A DNA stretch of 64,000 nucleotides from NCBI GenBank assembly GCA_911728455.2, contig OU452221.1, forward strand, positions 3,190,290 through 3,254,289, read 5' to 3'. The DNA comes from Marthasterias glacialis (lineage: Eukaryota > Echinodermata > Asteroidea > Forcipulatida > Asteriidae). A program made the translations under genes and the position numbers. Position 1 is the first letter of the stretch; every line of letters starts with the position of its first letter. Positions 31,801-39,141 of this stretch are shown piece by piece. The notes beneath the pieces were generated by a model, which was not told the DNA's origin, did not search any database, and saw only the letters and a list, made by a program, of their open reading frames with translations.

Positions 31801-34746
31801 GCAGATTCTTGGTATCAAGCTATGGTTACAAAAATAGAGTAGGTTTCAATACCACATATTACCATGCCCTTAAAAATTATGCACTGTATCAGTAACAAGC
31901 TGTGATAATGACAAACCATTTTAATGGTACAGTCTCTTTTCTGTGCTGAGCTAAGTTTGTGCTAAGAAGCTTTGTGAAATTGGGTACTGGCAGTTAATCC
32001 ATCCGATCCTGGCTCAAGCCAGGGCTAAGAATCCATCCACAATTTGGAAGATAAGAGCTAAAAGCTCAAACCAAAATGTCTAACCAGCTACCACGGTAGT
32101 CTTTAGATTGATTTTGTTGTTTTTGAGTAAACTTCTTACTTTTTGTTCAGTGAGTAGGTAGAGTTCTCCAGTTGTGTCATTGATCTTGATATCTCTCTTC
32201 ACTGGATTGGTGGTGAATCCTTTCAGATTGTCATCAAATGGTATTTGAATTTGTTCATACACTCTGGCTGAGGACCTACTTTCAACATGAACCTAGAAAT
32301 GTTTTTCAAAGAAAATTTTGGGGTGAACAAAGAAACATTGACGCAGCAGTATTTGAACCTGCTACAACCACCTATAAACATATCGGCAATCAGAACAGAC
32401 AATTAGTACATTTAGCCAGTGGTGGCAGTTTAAATCCCGCTCCAGTCAAATTTTCTTCTTGTTCACCCCAAAATTGATGTACAATTTATCTAGTCAGTTT
32501 CCCTTGTGGTTTATTGCTTGATATTTGAAGAAAATTGTTAATGATGGCTGAAATTTGATAAAGATTTTTATAAAGTAACACTTTCAGCTTTCACTGTTGG
32601 TTGTTCACTTAGGAAAAGATAATTTTGTTCCTTCTTGACAGGGGGATTTCAGAGATTTTATTTTCCCTATATATTTTAATCCCATCACTTCTAAAGTTGT
32701 TACTCTTTTTTACCTTTTATTTCTTCTTCAATGTGCACGTATAGGTCAATAAGTCAATGTTTTGTTTTGATAAAAGATTTTCATTTAAAAAAGTTAATCT
32801 TCCTTGCATAGGCCTAATGAATTTTATCAAAGTTCGTTGTAGATAAAAGTGACCTTTAAGAGTTGACCTTCTGTGGTGCCAATGAATGCTACTGTGTGGT
32901 TGAGTTCAATGCTGGTGATAATGGAGGATGTCAAATGGTCTGGTAGCTCCAATACTGCTGTGGATATCACTGGGTTGATACCTCCAGCATACCGGTATAG
33001 ATCCCGCCCATCACCGCAGTAGTCAAAATTGGCAGGTGGCTATAGGAAGAAAATTAACATGTTTTAAATATCCTAGCCAGGCAATCCAAAAAGACAAGAT
33101 TAATAGTATCTTAGTTGGTTTCATTTCTTGTATAATTGTCGCCATAATGTTTGTATTGATTACAGTCTTAGATTAAACATTTTTGTGGTGATAATAAGAT
33201 ACACTATAAAAAAATCTTGAAATTAAAATATTATCTGTTAAGACTGTTGTTGAGTTCTTGAAAACAGTATGTTGGAACAACCATAAGTAATCATTCTGAA
33301 CTTTCCAGTTTATTTTGTAAAATATTTATTAAAAAGTACTGAACAAGAAATCCTTAAATAATTTCCTTCCACAATAGAAACAACAAGATCTTCACAGAAG
33401 AGACTTTAATATGACCAGCTCAAATTATGTATCATGTGTACTTTACATGCAGCATAACTCTTGTTACAGATTGAACATTTGAAAAGCTTAAATTTGTTTT
33501 GTTGTTTAGGTAATAATCATATAACAATTTAACATCACTTATTTTCAATCCTTTCTTCAAATGATGTGTACCCATGATTGCAGGTATACACATTATACAG
33601 TATGAATTTGTCAAATATTCAATTAAAACTTACCAATGATGACCAATGACAGTGGTGGTTTTCTAGATATCCAACAGTATATGCACCACCAACAGTCAGA
33701 CATCCATCTACAGCAGCTTCAAATGCAGCTTCTATGTCACTCATCTTGTACATACACAGTGCTGAGCCTTTTGTGGGTATTGGGACATCAGGATCAGCTG
33801 GATTTGCATCCTTTGCAAACACAGCATATAAAACCTCATCATGGGCATTCAATGATAATGACTGAGAAAAATATGGCCCTGCTGGTCCAACATGAGCAGC
33901 CTGAACCAAACTGTACATACTATCACACTGGATGAGAATCTCTGTGTATGAGTCAAGATCATCGCTGTCATGGCAAACTCGACTCATCTTTGAAACATGG
34001 AGTGAATCTGAATAGACATCTTGTCTTTGGAATGAAACAAAATATGTAAATCTTTCCCACACGAAGGCACTCATATAACTGATAGGAAATGTTGATGAAG
34101 TATAACCTGTATTAAATTTGACTTGGTCATCCTCAAGGTTAGCAAACATGAATCCAGCACCTGCAATCAGCAATCTTCTACTAACTGGTGGGACATGCCA
34201 AGTGCCACATCCTTCTGTACAGTATGTGGTAGCTACATACAGTCTTGAAACACTTGCACCATTATAAAGTCCTGGTGCTACAATACTTTCTGTAGTGCCA
34301 TTGCCAAATGCAGCAATTTTAAAATCATTCTGACCAGTACTGCCATCTTCCAATAAATCGTCCTCATTCCTTGATGCACACCACCTTATCCCCATTATTG
34401 GATTCCTCTCACTCCCACATGTAATAAGTCTACCCCCCTCTAAAACCAGAATCTTATTGTAGTTGACAAACTCCTCCCCTACACCTGTTGCTGTGCTGAC
34501 ATTCACAACCTGTACCAAGTTCTTGTCCAGTCTATAGATGTAGTTGACTGCTCCGACGTAAACATCACCAGTTTCAGGATGAACAAAGAAATGATCCAGC
34601 TGGGTTCTAACAAGTTTTTTTACTTGAACTGGATTTTTGAAGGAAGCTATTTCATAAACAGAGAGGTTTCCAATCCAAGGCTGTGACTGAGTATAAGCGG
34701 CTGGAAGAAAGACAAAGATGAGCGACAAGAGAACAAATCTTTCCAT
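16657..34746 (-). CDS. Plexin A-copy: tail-less semaphorin receptor (spliced, 20 exons)
   Basis: Joining the 20 exons listed separately gives 1,285 codons without interruption and with consistent phases. The order is signal peptide (about 1-19), Sema domain (about 35-484), PSI1 (about 490-535), IPT1, PSI2 (653-692), IPT2, PSI3 (about 804-850), IPT3 to IPT6 (869-1236), and a transmembrane helix (about 1250-1279). An in-frame TAA at 16657-16659 follows RLYRSRQ. Plexins are single-pass semaphorin receptors that signal through a cytoplasmic RasGAP-like domain of about 600 residues, which this gene lacks. Gene B keeps Arg-Val-Asn at the position of the stop; a net 6-base loss made the stop here. 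The intact 20-exon ectodomain argues against an old pseudogene. A recent, not yet decayed pseudogene remains possible. Nothing in the sequence shows expression. Plexin class is not resolved. Confidence 0.85.
16999..17175 (-). CDS. Gene A exon 19: IPT6
   Basis: Phase 0 in and out, 59 codons, acceptor CTTCAG, donor TGG/GTAGGT. It encodes [20 protein letters not shown] and the end of the membrane-proximal IPT repeat with Cys and [10 protein letters not shown], matching the plexin pattern. Relative to gene B, Ala-Thr replaces Val-Lys before the Cys. Confidence 0.9.
17465..17640. repeat. Dispersed repeat, copy 2 of 4
   Basis: Intronic copy of the repeat at 1-170 (ACCTCCACATCAGATTATAC and AGGGGCTTGCTTAAG motifs). 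It directly abuts the 23-base minisatellite. The partner at 58543-58722 is in the same position in gene B. Confidence 0.6.
17644..20130. repeat. 23-base minisatellite, about 108 units
   Basis: An intronic array between exons 18 and 19 of gene A. The unit on the plus strand is TTGTTCCCTGTAGTTTTAGC plus TTA, with variants CAGTAG, TACCTTACAG and TTAAGC. The same intron in gene B has about 16 units (58722-59096), so most of the length was gained or lost after duplication. On the transcribed strand each unit reads AAGCTAAAACTACAGGGAAC, which resembles a branch site close to an AG acceptor. Confidence 0.95.
20193..20429 (-). CDS. Gene A exon 18: IPT5/IPT6 linker
   Basis: 79 codons, phase 0 both sides, acceptor CTCCAG, donor AAG/GTGAGG. 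It contains [24 protein letters not shown] and [13 protein letters not shown], matching the plexin pattern of V.F.MDGV followed by PDP.Y..F. Four replacements and no silent change separate it from gene B's copy by eye. Confidence 0.92.
20585..21040. repeat. 34-base minisatellite, about 13 units
   Basis: An intronic array. The plus-strand unit is CATGCTCTTGGTGGGAAGTG followed by AGCCTATGATTTTC. Variants read GGGAATCGAACCC, the inverse of a tRNA B-box (GGGTTCGATTCCC), so the unit may derive from a tRNA-like SINE. Gene B has the same array expanded to about 1 kb (59535-60560). Confidence 0.9.
21197..21308 (-). CDS. Gene A exon 17: IPT5
   Basis: Acceptor CTTAG, donor GAG/GTGAGT, in phase 2, out phase 0. 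It encodes [20 protein letters not shown], the core of an IPT/TIG strand set. Identical to gene B's exon at 60710-60821. Confidence 0.9.
22083..22247 (-). CDS. Gene A exon 16: IPT4/IPT5
   Basis: Acceptor GACAG, donor GC/GTGAGT. It encodes the C-terminal half of IPT4 ([20 protein letters not shown]) and the start of IPT5 ([14 protein letters not shown]). The 165 coding bases appear identical to gene B's exon. Confidence 0.9.
22857..22993 (-). CDS. Gene A exon 15: IPT4, GC donor
   Basis: Acceptor TGCCAG. The donor is AAG/GCAAGT, a GC-AG intron with otherwise ideal consensus, conserved in gene B. It encodes [20 protein letters not shown], the classic start of a plexin IPT repeat, and a Cys near the end. 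Confidence 0.9.
23599..23719 (-). CDS. Gene A exon 14: end of IPT3
   Basis: Acceptor CATAG, donor AAG/GTGCAG, phase 2 in and 0 out. It encodes [20 protein letters not shown] and ends FGYK, which joins in frame to exon 15 (VPSITSF). Two replacements separate it from gene B. Confidence 0.9.
23942..24096 (-). CDS. Gene A exon 13: IPT3
   Basis: Acceptor TTTAAG, donor CAG/GTAATT. It encodes [20 protein letters not shown] and a Cys, matching the plexin IPT pattern I.P..GP..G.T.LT..G..F. Five residues differ from gene B, clustered after the Cys. Confidence 0.92.
24607..24800 (-). CDS. Gene A exon 12: PSI3
   Basis: Acceptor TTCACAG, donor GAG/GTAGGT, phase 1 in, 0 out. It encodes VTLYKCESQRPDC..C and LGCVWCDGTCTV, the cysteine pattern of a third plexin PSI domain. 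The partner exon in gene B lies just past the right edge of the window. Confidence 0.92.
24850..25165. mobile_element. Composite foldback element in intron 11
   Basis: The outer inverted ends carry ACAATATGAGGACC and GGTCCTCATATTGT. Inside are a perfect hairpin (24908-24956, arm GGCCGCTGTTAATGGA, loop CCAAAGGCAAG) and a second foldback unit (24996-25145). Three nested inverted structures suggest insertion of one element into another. Confidence 0.6.
24996..25145. mobile_element. Foldback MITE (GGGCTCGATTTCACAAAGAGC)
   Basis: The ends GGGCTCGATTTCACAAAG and CTTTGTGAAATCGAGCCC are perfect inverses. A second copy is at 47758-47907. There is no coding capacity. Confidence 0.75.
25511..25818. mobile_element. 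Inverted-repeat element in intron 11
   Basis: The left end TTTTCACGAACAGCCACTTA and the right end TAAGTGGCTGTTCGTGAAAA are inverted over about 30 bases, joined to CACC/GGTG outside. A degenerate extra copy of the left end lies at about 25571-25598. Confidence 0.65.
26234..26339 (-). CDS. Gene A exon 11: end of IPT2
   Basis: Acceptor TGTGTAG, donor AAG/GTCAGA, phase 0 in and 1 out. It encodes YTYTADEQELTVSLTVEWTD and GYE-like RYGFEG just before PSI3. Confidence 0.85.
26805..27075 (-). mobile_element. SINE-like element in intron 10
   Basis: Minus-strand reading gives a B-box-like GTTCGAATCCC, followed by a body containing GTGGATTAAGTTTTCAGTCC. A related copy is at 47215-47425. It has no coding capacity. 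Confidence 0.55.
27214..27309 (-). CDS. Gene A exon 10: IPT2
   Basis: 32 codons, phase 0 both sides, acceptor GAATAG, donor TCG/GTAAGT. It encodes YQCSLNIDGAKQLAIAMREN and LTCGDNS, with Cys placement as in plexin IPT2. Confidence 0.88.
27850..27981 (-). CDS. Gene A exon 9: start of IPT2
   Basis: 44 codons, phase 0 both sides, acceptor TTGTAG, donor CAG/GTATGT. It encodes FCPQLHVQRGEILVPTGVDR and NLPNPDQ, close to the plexin pattern CP.i....ilvP.G....i.l...NLP. Confidence 0.9.
28223..28340 (-). CDS. Gene A exon 8: PSI2
   Basis: Acceptor CTGTAG, donor AAT/GTGAGT. It encodes SCVSCVGSSWACDWCVFENR followed by C....SC, a full second PSI domain of plexin type. Confidence 0.9.
28470..29400. repeat. 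17-base minisatellite, about 55 units
   Basis: An array in intron 7 of gene A. The plus-strand unit is TTACTCACTTTACAGGG, alternating with TTACTCACCCTACAGGG, with decayed units out to about 29490. On the transcribed strand each unit contains GTGAGTAA, a near-ideal 5' splice site. The true donor of exon 7 (AAG/GTGAGT at 29631-29633) lies about 140 bases beyond the end of the array. Confidence 0.95.
29633..29732 (-). CDS. Gene A exon 7: end of IPT1
   Basis: Acceptor ACTCAG, donor AAG/GTGAGT, phase 1 in and 2 out. It encodes DHSSMLLSVESTETGVNFVD and FSFYDCS, the usual run into plexin PSI2. Confidence 0.88.
29975..30272 (+). mobile_element. Foldback element carrying a tRNA-like unit
   Basis: The left end TTTTGGGGTGAACAAAGAAA and the right end TTTCTTTGTTCACCTTAAAA are inverted. 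Within it, 30168-30240 has A-box TAGTTCAGTTGG and B-box GGTTCAAATCC as in tRNA genes or SINE heads. A related element is at 32310-32515. It lies in intron 6 of gene A, on the opposite strand. Confidence 0.6.
30846..30962 (+). mobile_element. tRNA-derived SINE fragment
   Basis: It has GTGTGGGTTCACTTGTGTCCTT, preceded by a leucine/serine tRNA-like long arm (TCTAGCATCTGAGTCATCC). Similar in build to the copy at 48990, but short and decayed. Confidence 0.45.
31013..31169 (-). CDS. Gene A exon 6: IPT1
   Basis: Acceptor TTACAG, donor GAG/GTCAGT, phase 0 in, 1 out. It encodes IVLTVQQLPDLLSSQHYICH and LQCTTPP. Position and cysteines fit the first, degenerate IPT repeat of plexins. Confidence 0.88.
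31358..31490 (-). CDS. Gene A exon 5: PSI1 end
   Basis: Acceptor TTTTAG, donor CAG/GTATTA. It encodes CTRYHECPLQDVSSRWLSYN and DPQCIDI, the C-terminal half of the first PSI domain. Confidence 0.9.
31586..31701 (-). CDS. Gene A exon 4: PSI1
   Basis: Acceptor TTGCAG, donor ACA/GTAAGT. It encodes CGQYTMCEMCIG and DGDPYCGWCTLQ. The DPYCGWC motif is the hallmark of plexin and semaphorin PSI domains. Confidence 0.95.
32140..32292 (-). CDS. Gene A exon 3: end of Sema domain
   Basis: 51 codons, phase 0 both sides, acceptor TTCTAG, donor AAA/GTAAGA. It encodes YEQIQIPFDDNLKGFTTNPV and GELYLLTEQK, the last propeller blade before PSI1. Confidence 0.9.
32310..32515 (+). mobile_element. Foldback element carrying a tRNA-like unit, second copy
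   Basis: The left end ATTTTGGGGTGAACAAAGAAA (21 bases including the flanking A) and the right end TTCTTGTTCACCCCAAAATT are inverted. Further out, the sequence TTTCCCTTGTGGTTTA also matches the inverse of the outer left end of the copy at 29975. The interior has a B-box-like GTTTAAATCCC. Confidence 0.55.
32854..33039 (-). CDS. Gene A exon 2: Sema domain
   Basis: 62 codons, phase 0 both sides, acceptor CTATAG, donor AAG/GTCACT. It encodes YCGDGRDLYRYAGGINPVIS and TVAFIGTTEGQLLK. The last motif is the typical sema blade signature (FiGT..G.l.k). Confidence 0.93.
33634..34746 (-). CDS. Gene A exon 1: signal peptide and Sema domain
   Basis: 371 codons from an ATG at 34746 to donor TTG/GTAAGT. Residues 1-19 form a signal peptide (MERFVLLSLIFVFLPAAYT). 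Then come Sema blades with DHFFVHPETGDVYVGAVNYI, NYNKILVLEGGRLITCGS and a series of cysteines. This is the only ATG in frame ahead of the signal sequence. A large first coding exon holding most of the Sema domain is usual for plexins. Confidence 0.93.
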
Positions 34747-35600
34747 TATGAGTAGTGAAGATCCCGCCTTGGATTCTATAATTGATGGTCTCTCTTCAAG
34801 CCTTTTTATTCTAGTTGGTCTTTGATACTTTCAGATGGCTTAACCTGACAAACAAAGTAAATAAATAACAATAAAGCTGAAATTTTAGTAATTTGTTGCT
34901 TAATATGGTGTTTGAATTATGTTCCATAGATAGACATGTCCCTGATCTTCAGACAACAGACATCTGAAGTAACAGAAGTGAACATTAGACAGATAATTTG
35001 AAAAGCTGTGGCAATTTTGTTCCAGCCTACATGCATTGCATAACCAGACATTTTCGTTTTAGGGGCAAGCAGGGCAAAGACTTTTCTAGAAATAGTTTTT
35101 GCCAGTATAGTTTTTGAGAATTGAGTAAAACAATTAGTTTTTATCTTGTGTAGTCCAAAACTTGATGTTAAAACAGTGAAAACATGAATGTGTGATGTTT
35201 TTCCAATATTTTCTTGTGACTCTGATGACCGATTGAGCGTAAACTTTTACAGGTTTGTTATTTTATGTATATGTTGGGTCACAAAAAGTGCAGATACTGG
35301 TCTTTGACAGTTACCAATGTTGTCCACAAGCTTTAATTGAATTTCAAAGCACTGCAAAGTAGTCACAGAACCATAACCTCTTAAGGGTCACCTTTCTTAC
35401 ACTTGTTTGGGTGGAACAATTTAACTGAACTAATATTTTGTACAATTCACAATGTTATCAATTATGGAAGTAAAAACCTTGGGCCCTACATGTTGAGTGT
35501 GTTACCTTTTTCTATACAACAAAGCGACCTGCAGATATTCAGCTTTTGAATTATGTGTTCAATAGTACTCCGGGTGACCTTTTCAGCCTGTAGTTTTCAT
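34747..35600 (-). promoter_or_regulatory. Gene A upstream region, possible TATA-like box
   Basis: No gene is seen in this stretch. A minus-strand AATAAAAAGG lies at 34801-34810, 55-64 bases before the ATG, and could act as a weak TATA box. This is a position-based guess. The remainder is AT-rich single-copy sequence. Confidence 0.25.
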
Positions 35601-35637
35601 AACTCAGTTATTTTCGATATGAATTGGATGCATTTGA

Positions 35638-35716
35638 TTGCATTGTCGCAGAATGTTATCACAAGGTGAAATGGCAAAGCCAGGTTTCACTGAGTGATAA
35701 CATTCTGCAACAATGC
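35638..35716. other. Near-perfect stem-loop upstream of gene A
   Basis: The arm GCATTGTCGCAGAATGTTAT pairs with its inverse ATAACATTCTGCAACAATGC with one mismatch, extended by CAC/GTG. An inner GGTGAAA/TTTCACT partly continues the stem, about 79 bases in all. It could be a tiny MITE or a small-RNA hairpin. No other copy was seen in the window. Confidence 0.7.
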
Positions 35717-35719
35717 AGG

Positions 35720-36324
35720 ACTGAAAAGCATTCAATATTTGTTTTATATTGCTCTCAGGTACTAAACAAAAAGTTACAACCAGTGGAAAAACCGCTGATG
35801 TCACAGTGGCCCCCTTTATTGTGTTTAATGTCAGTGTCATATTCAATTGTTCTAAATCAGACAACGGTTTCACATACTACAATTAGAAATAAGTGTGGTT
35901 GAAAAAAATGTTAAGAAATTAACCTTTTGTTCTAAGTTCTTGGAAAAAAATTGATGCAGACTGTTGGACATAAAAATAAAAAAATTCAAACAGGCATTAT
36001 TGGTACCCTGTTGATTGAGGCTGGGCAACACCCAGTAATGCTTAGTTGATGTATATTATTTCCTTAATTCTAGCAATCTCCTGTAGACTCACTCTTAACT
36101 TGGTCGGTTTTTACAAATTTATAAGGGGAAGAGGGGTATATGGATACTTAATTGTAATGATTATGGAGTCTGGACACCAGCAGACAGCAGACAAAAACAG
36201 CAGTACAAAGCAAACGACTACTTACAACTCAGTGGCATATCTGGACTTATGAAACTAAAAATTACCAGAGTAAAATATTACATTAAGTAAAGCTTTTATG
36301 TAGCAATTTAAATTTGTTTTTGTA
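35720..36324. other. No gene seen
   Basis: Single-copy intergenic sequence between the 5' end of gene A and the right flank copy. I found no splice-supported coding or repeat structure. Confidence 0.5.
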
Positions 36325-38624
36325 AACTATTTTTCTATTTATATGCAGTGATTTTTTTAACCTCCATATCAGATTATCTTGTAAAAAATAGTAAATGGCG
36401 TAACTAGAGTGCTGAAAAGGGGCTCGTTTAGGAAAAGTTAACTTTTAATTGGCCAGAAGTGCCCCCTGGAAAAAATGTCACCCCCTAAAATTGTACCCTA
36501 GTTTTGCCACTGCTACAACTAACGTTAGTAATGAAACAAAAATATAAAGGCAGCTGAAACTTTTGACAGCTGCAGGCTTGTATGCTTTGTTCTTGAAAGG
36601 GCAAGGGCACCAAGGCATTTTCTCCTTGGTAAAGGGCACCTCTATGATTTTTGAGAAAATTTTCAACTTCCATTGGAACATTTCAAGTGCAGTGACCAGG
36701 GGCAATGGAGGCAATAAGCCATTTTGAGAAAGATGGACACAAGTTTCCATATCCGACTTTCTAAAGGGATTTTTCAGATTTGTTTAATGATATTGGGCTT
36801 TGTTTCACTTTTCAAAATATTCTTCTCCTGGAATTGGTAGCTAAAACGCTAACTAGGCCTATTGACTTTTTACAAAAAAGATAAATCAAGCAGACATTTC
36901 ATCACGCCTCCGGAACTTTCGCGCATTCATGCAAAAACAAAATGAACTAAAAATGCCGTTTAGTGAGTAGCGTTGTCAAACCCAATGTACGTTAAAATTA
37001 ATGGCTAGTTTTTCATGATTTCGACACTTCGTCAGTTTGTAATCATCCAAAGTGCCTGTTCCTCTCTGTATACTTTCTGTTGACATCTGCAGGTAAGGGT
37101 ATAATCTGACCTAAATTATAAAGGAAGATAAAGTGGCAGCCGGATACGGCATTCTTTTTTTGCTGAATGTATACTGAATGACATTATTTGATTTTGGTAA
37201 ATTTGTCTGTATATACCCAACCCGAACAGTGCACTCGTATAGGCATGGTGTCTACCAATACCTACAAACGGCTAAGCGTCTGTTGCCTCCGTACGCATAA
37301 AGTAGGCTTATCACTATCAGGGCTGCAGCTGGTTGTCCATTGCATGTTAAAGCCAAACATACAAACAAAAAGTATTGCAACAAAGGGAAATATTCAACCT
37401 ATACGCCTACAGCAATTTCAGAAAACAACTCACCTGAAAGTAGCTATTTTGGCTCCGCAAATGGTTCACTATCTACTCAGTGAACTGTAGACACATAGCA
37501 CGTACAAATGTTATCGACTAAGACGCATGCGCGCGTTTTCTTTTGTCTGGGACTTCCGTTAAATATAATTTGCCTGCGTGCCCGCACTTTTTTTCTTCAA
37601 AAATACGGTGTCCCAGATTGGTTCGCATGGGTAACCGATAATGACAAGCTTGACACTCGTCTGCAAAATGTAATGTTGTACACAGATTGAGACTCGAAAC
37701 CGAGCGAGTTTTCTCAAAAAACAAAAACAAACATTTTTAAATAAAAGGTGTTTATGTCTGATAACAAAGTACCACATGAATCTTCATCACCCAAAATTAT
37801 CGTTTGGAATCACATTCTCAATAATAATGTGAAATCTGGTAACCAGCGTGAATTACTTAGTTGTTTCACTATCCGCCAACTCCAGTCTGGTTTTTATGAC
37901 TGGATAATTATATACGAGAAACAAGACTTTTTAAAATTCAGCATAACAGAGGTTGGAAAAAATTGGTGTCTTCTAAAATTTGGACAACGACTCAGTCCTA
38001 TAGCTACAGAAGTTTTCCGGGGCAAATAACATGAGAATGTAAAAGAAGTTTTTTAAGGACAAGACTCCTAGATTATACTTGTTTTCGCTGCCGAGTTTTT
38101 GTAATGATAACCAGAATTATTCTTGCCAAGACTGGTTCTAGACTTGAAAACAAATTTGTTCTTGAAAAACTACACAAAACTAAGAAAAAGATGAAAACAT
38201 TAAAAAATAGCGTTAAAAAACTTATTTCTTTATTGTAAGAACATTTGTATTGACATATAAAAATATTATCTGCTTAAATTGGAATGGTTGGCCTTTACTG
38301 ATATTGTTTTTTGAAAGTTTCTTTAAGCATTAACAAAAAGTCAAACTCAGACAAAAGTCTTACCCACGCCCAACCCCCCCGCCCCAACACAAAGACACAT
38401 TCTGACATTCTGTGGGTGGAGTAGTAAAGAATGGGAAGTTTCATGCAACTTTTGTAAAACGTTGGTTTTACTGGTTTTGTAAAACTGTGAATTAAGTATT
38501 TTGAAGGAGTGTTTTTAGTTTTAGTATTAAATTCTAATTGAAATCAAAATTAGTTTCAAACTCATTTCAGTTAATTTACCGCTAATGATTTATTTCATAA
38601 TCATTGTTTACACGAATTTAATTA

Positions 38625-39141
38625 TTAAAGATGCATTGCCCGATTTTGGATCAAGGGATTAAACAATCAGTTTCATTGAGCGAACGAATTAAAAAAGTTT
38701 ATATGTTTGTGTAACGAAAAATATAAAAAACTAAGAATTCTGATATCGGAAACTCGAGATAGAACACTTTTAATTTTCCGCGGGCATTTGCCGACTTCAA
38801 TTTGATTGGTTTCCCAACGGCCAATCAGAAGAATCCGCAAGTAATGAATATTCATGATTCCCAGCCGCCGATGCTCTCAACGGCCCACACGTCTCGCTGA
38901 GCGTGCGCATACATACAATGTAAGCGGTGTATGTACAACAGAGTGCGCGATCCGATCCTGAGGATTAAAAGGCTGGCCCAGCCTTTCATTCATTTACGTT
39001 TAATTAACTGCCCTTAATCCTTGACGGATTTTTTCGTTCAAAGTATCAAATGAAAGTTCATAACTTTTTTTACTCCGGAAAAGTAGCAATTAGAAAGATA
39101 AATCTATTTTTGACCCCCAAATCGGACTGAAATCGGGAAAT
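38625..39141. mobile_element. MITE (AAAGATGCATT family), right end lost
   Basis: Counterpart of 2278-2790. The left end is intact, but the right end is cut at GAAATCGGGAAATG and fused directly to the right arm of the neighbouring hairpin element (GTCCTTTATCACATGGCC). Confidence 0.6.

Noticed and set aside
34801-34810. Firm promoter call for gene A
   Set aside because: Only a weak TATA-like match; kept as low-confidence annotation because no transcription start can be seen.
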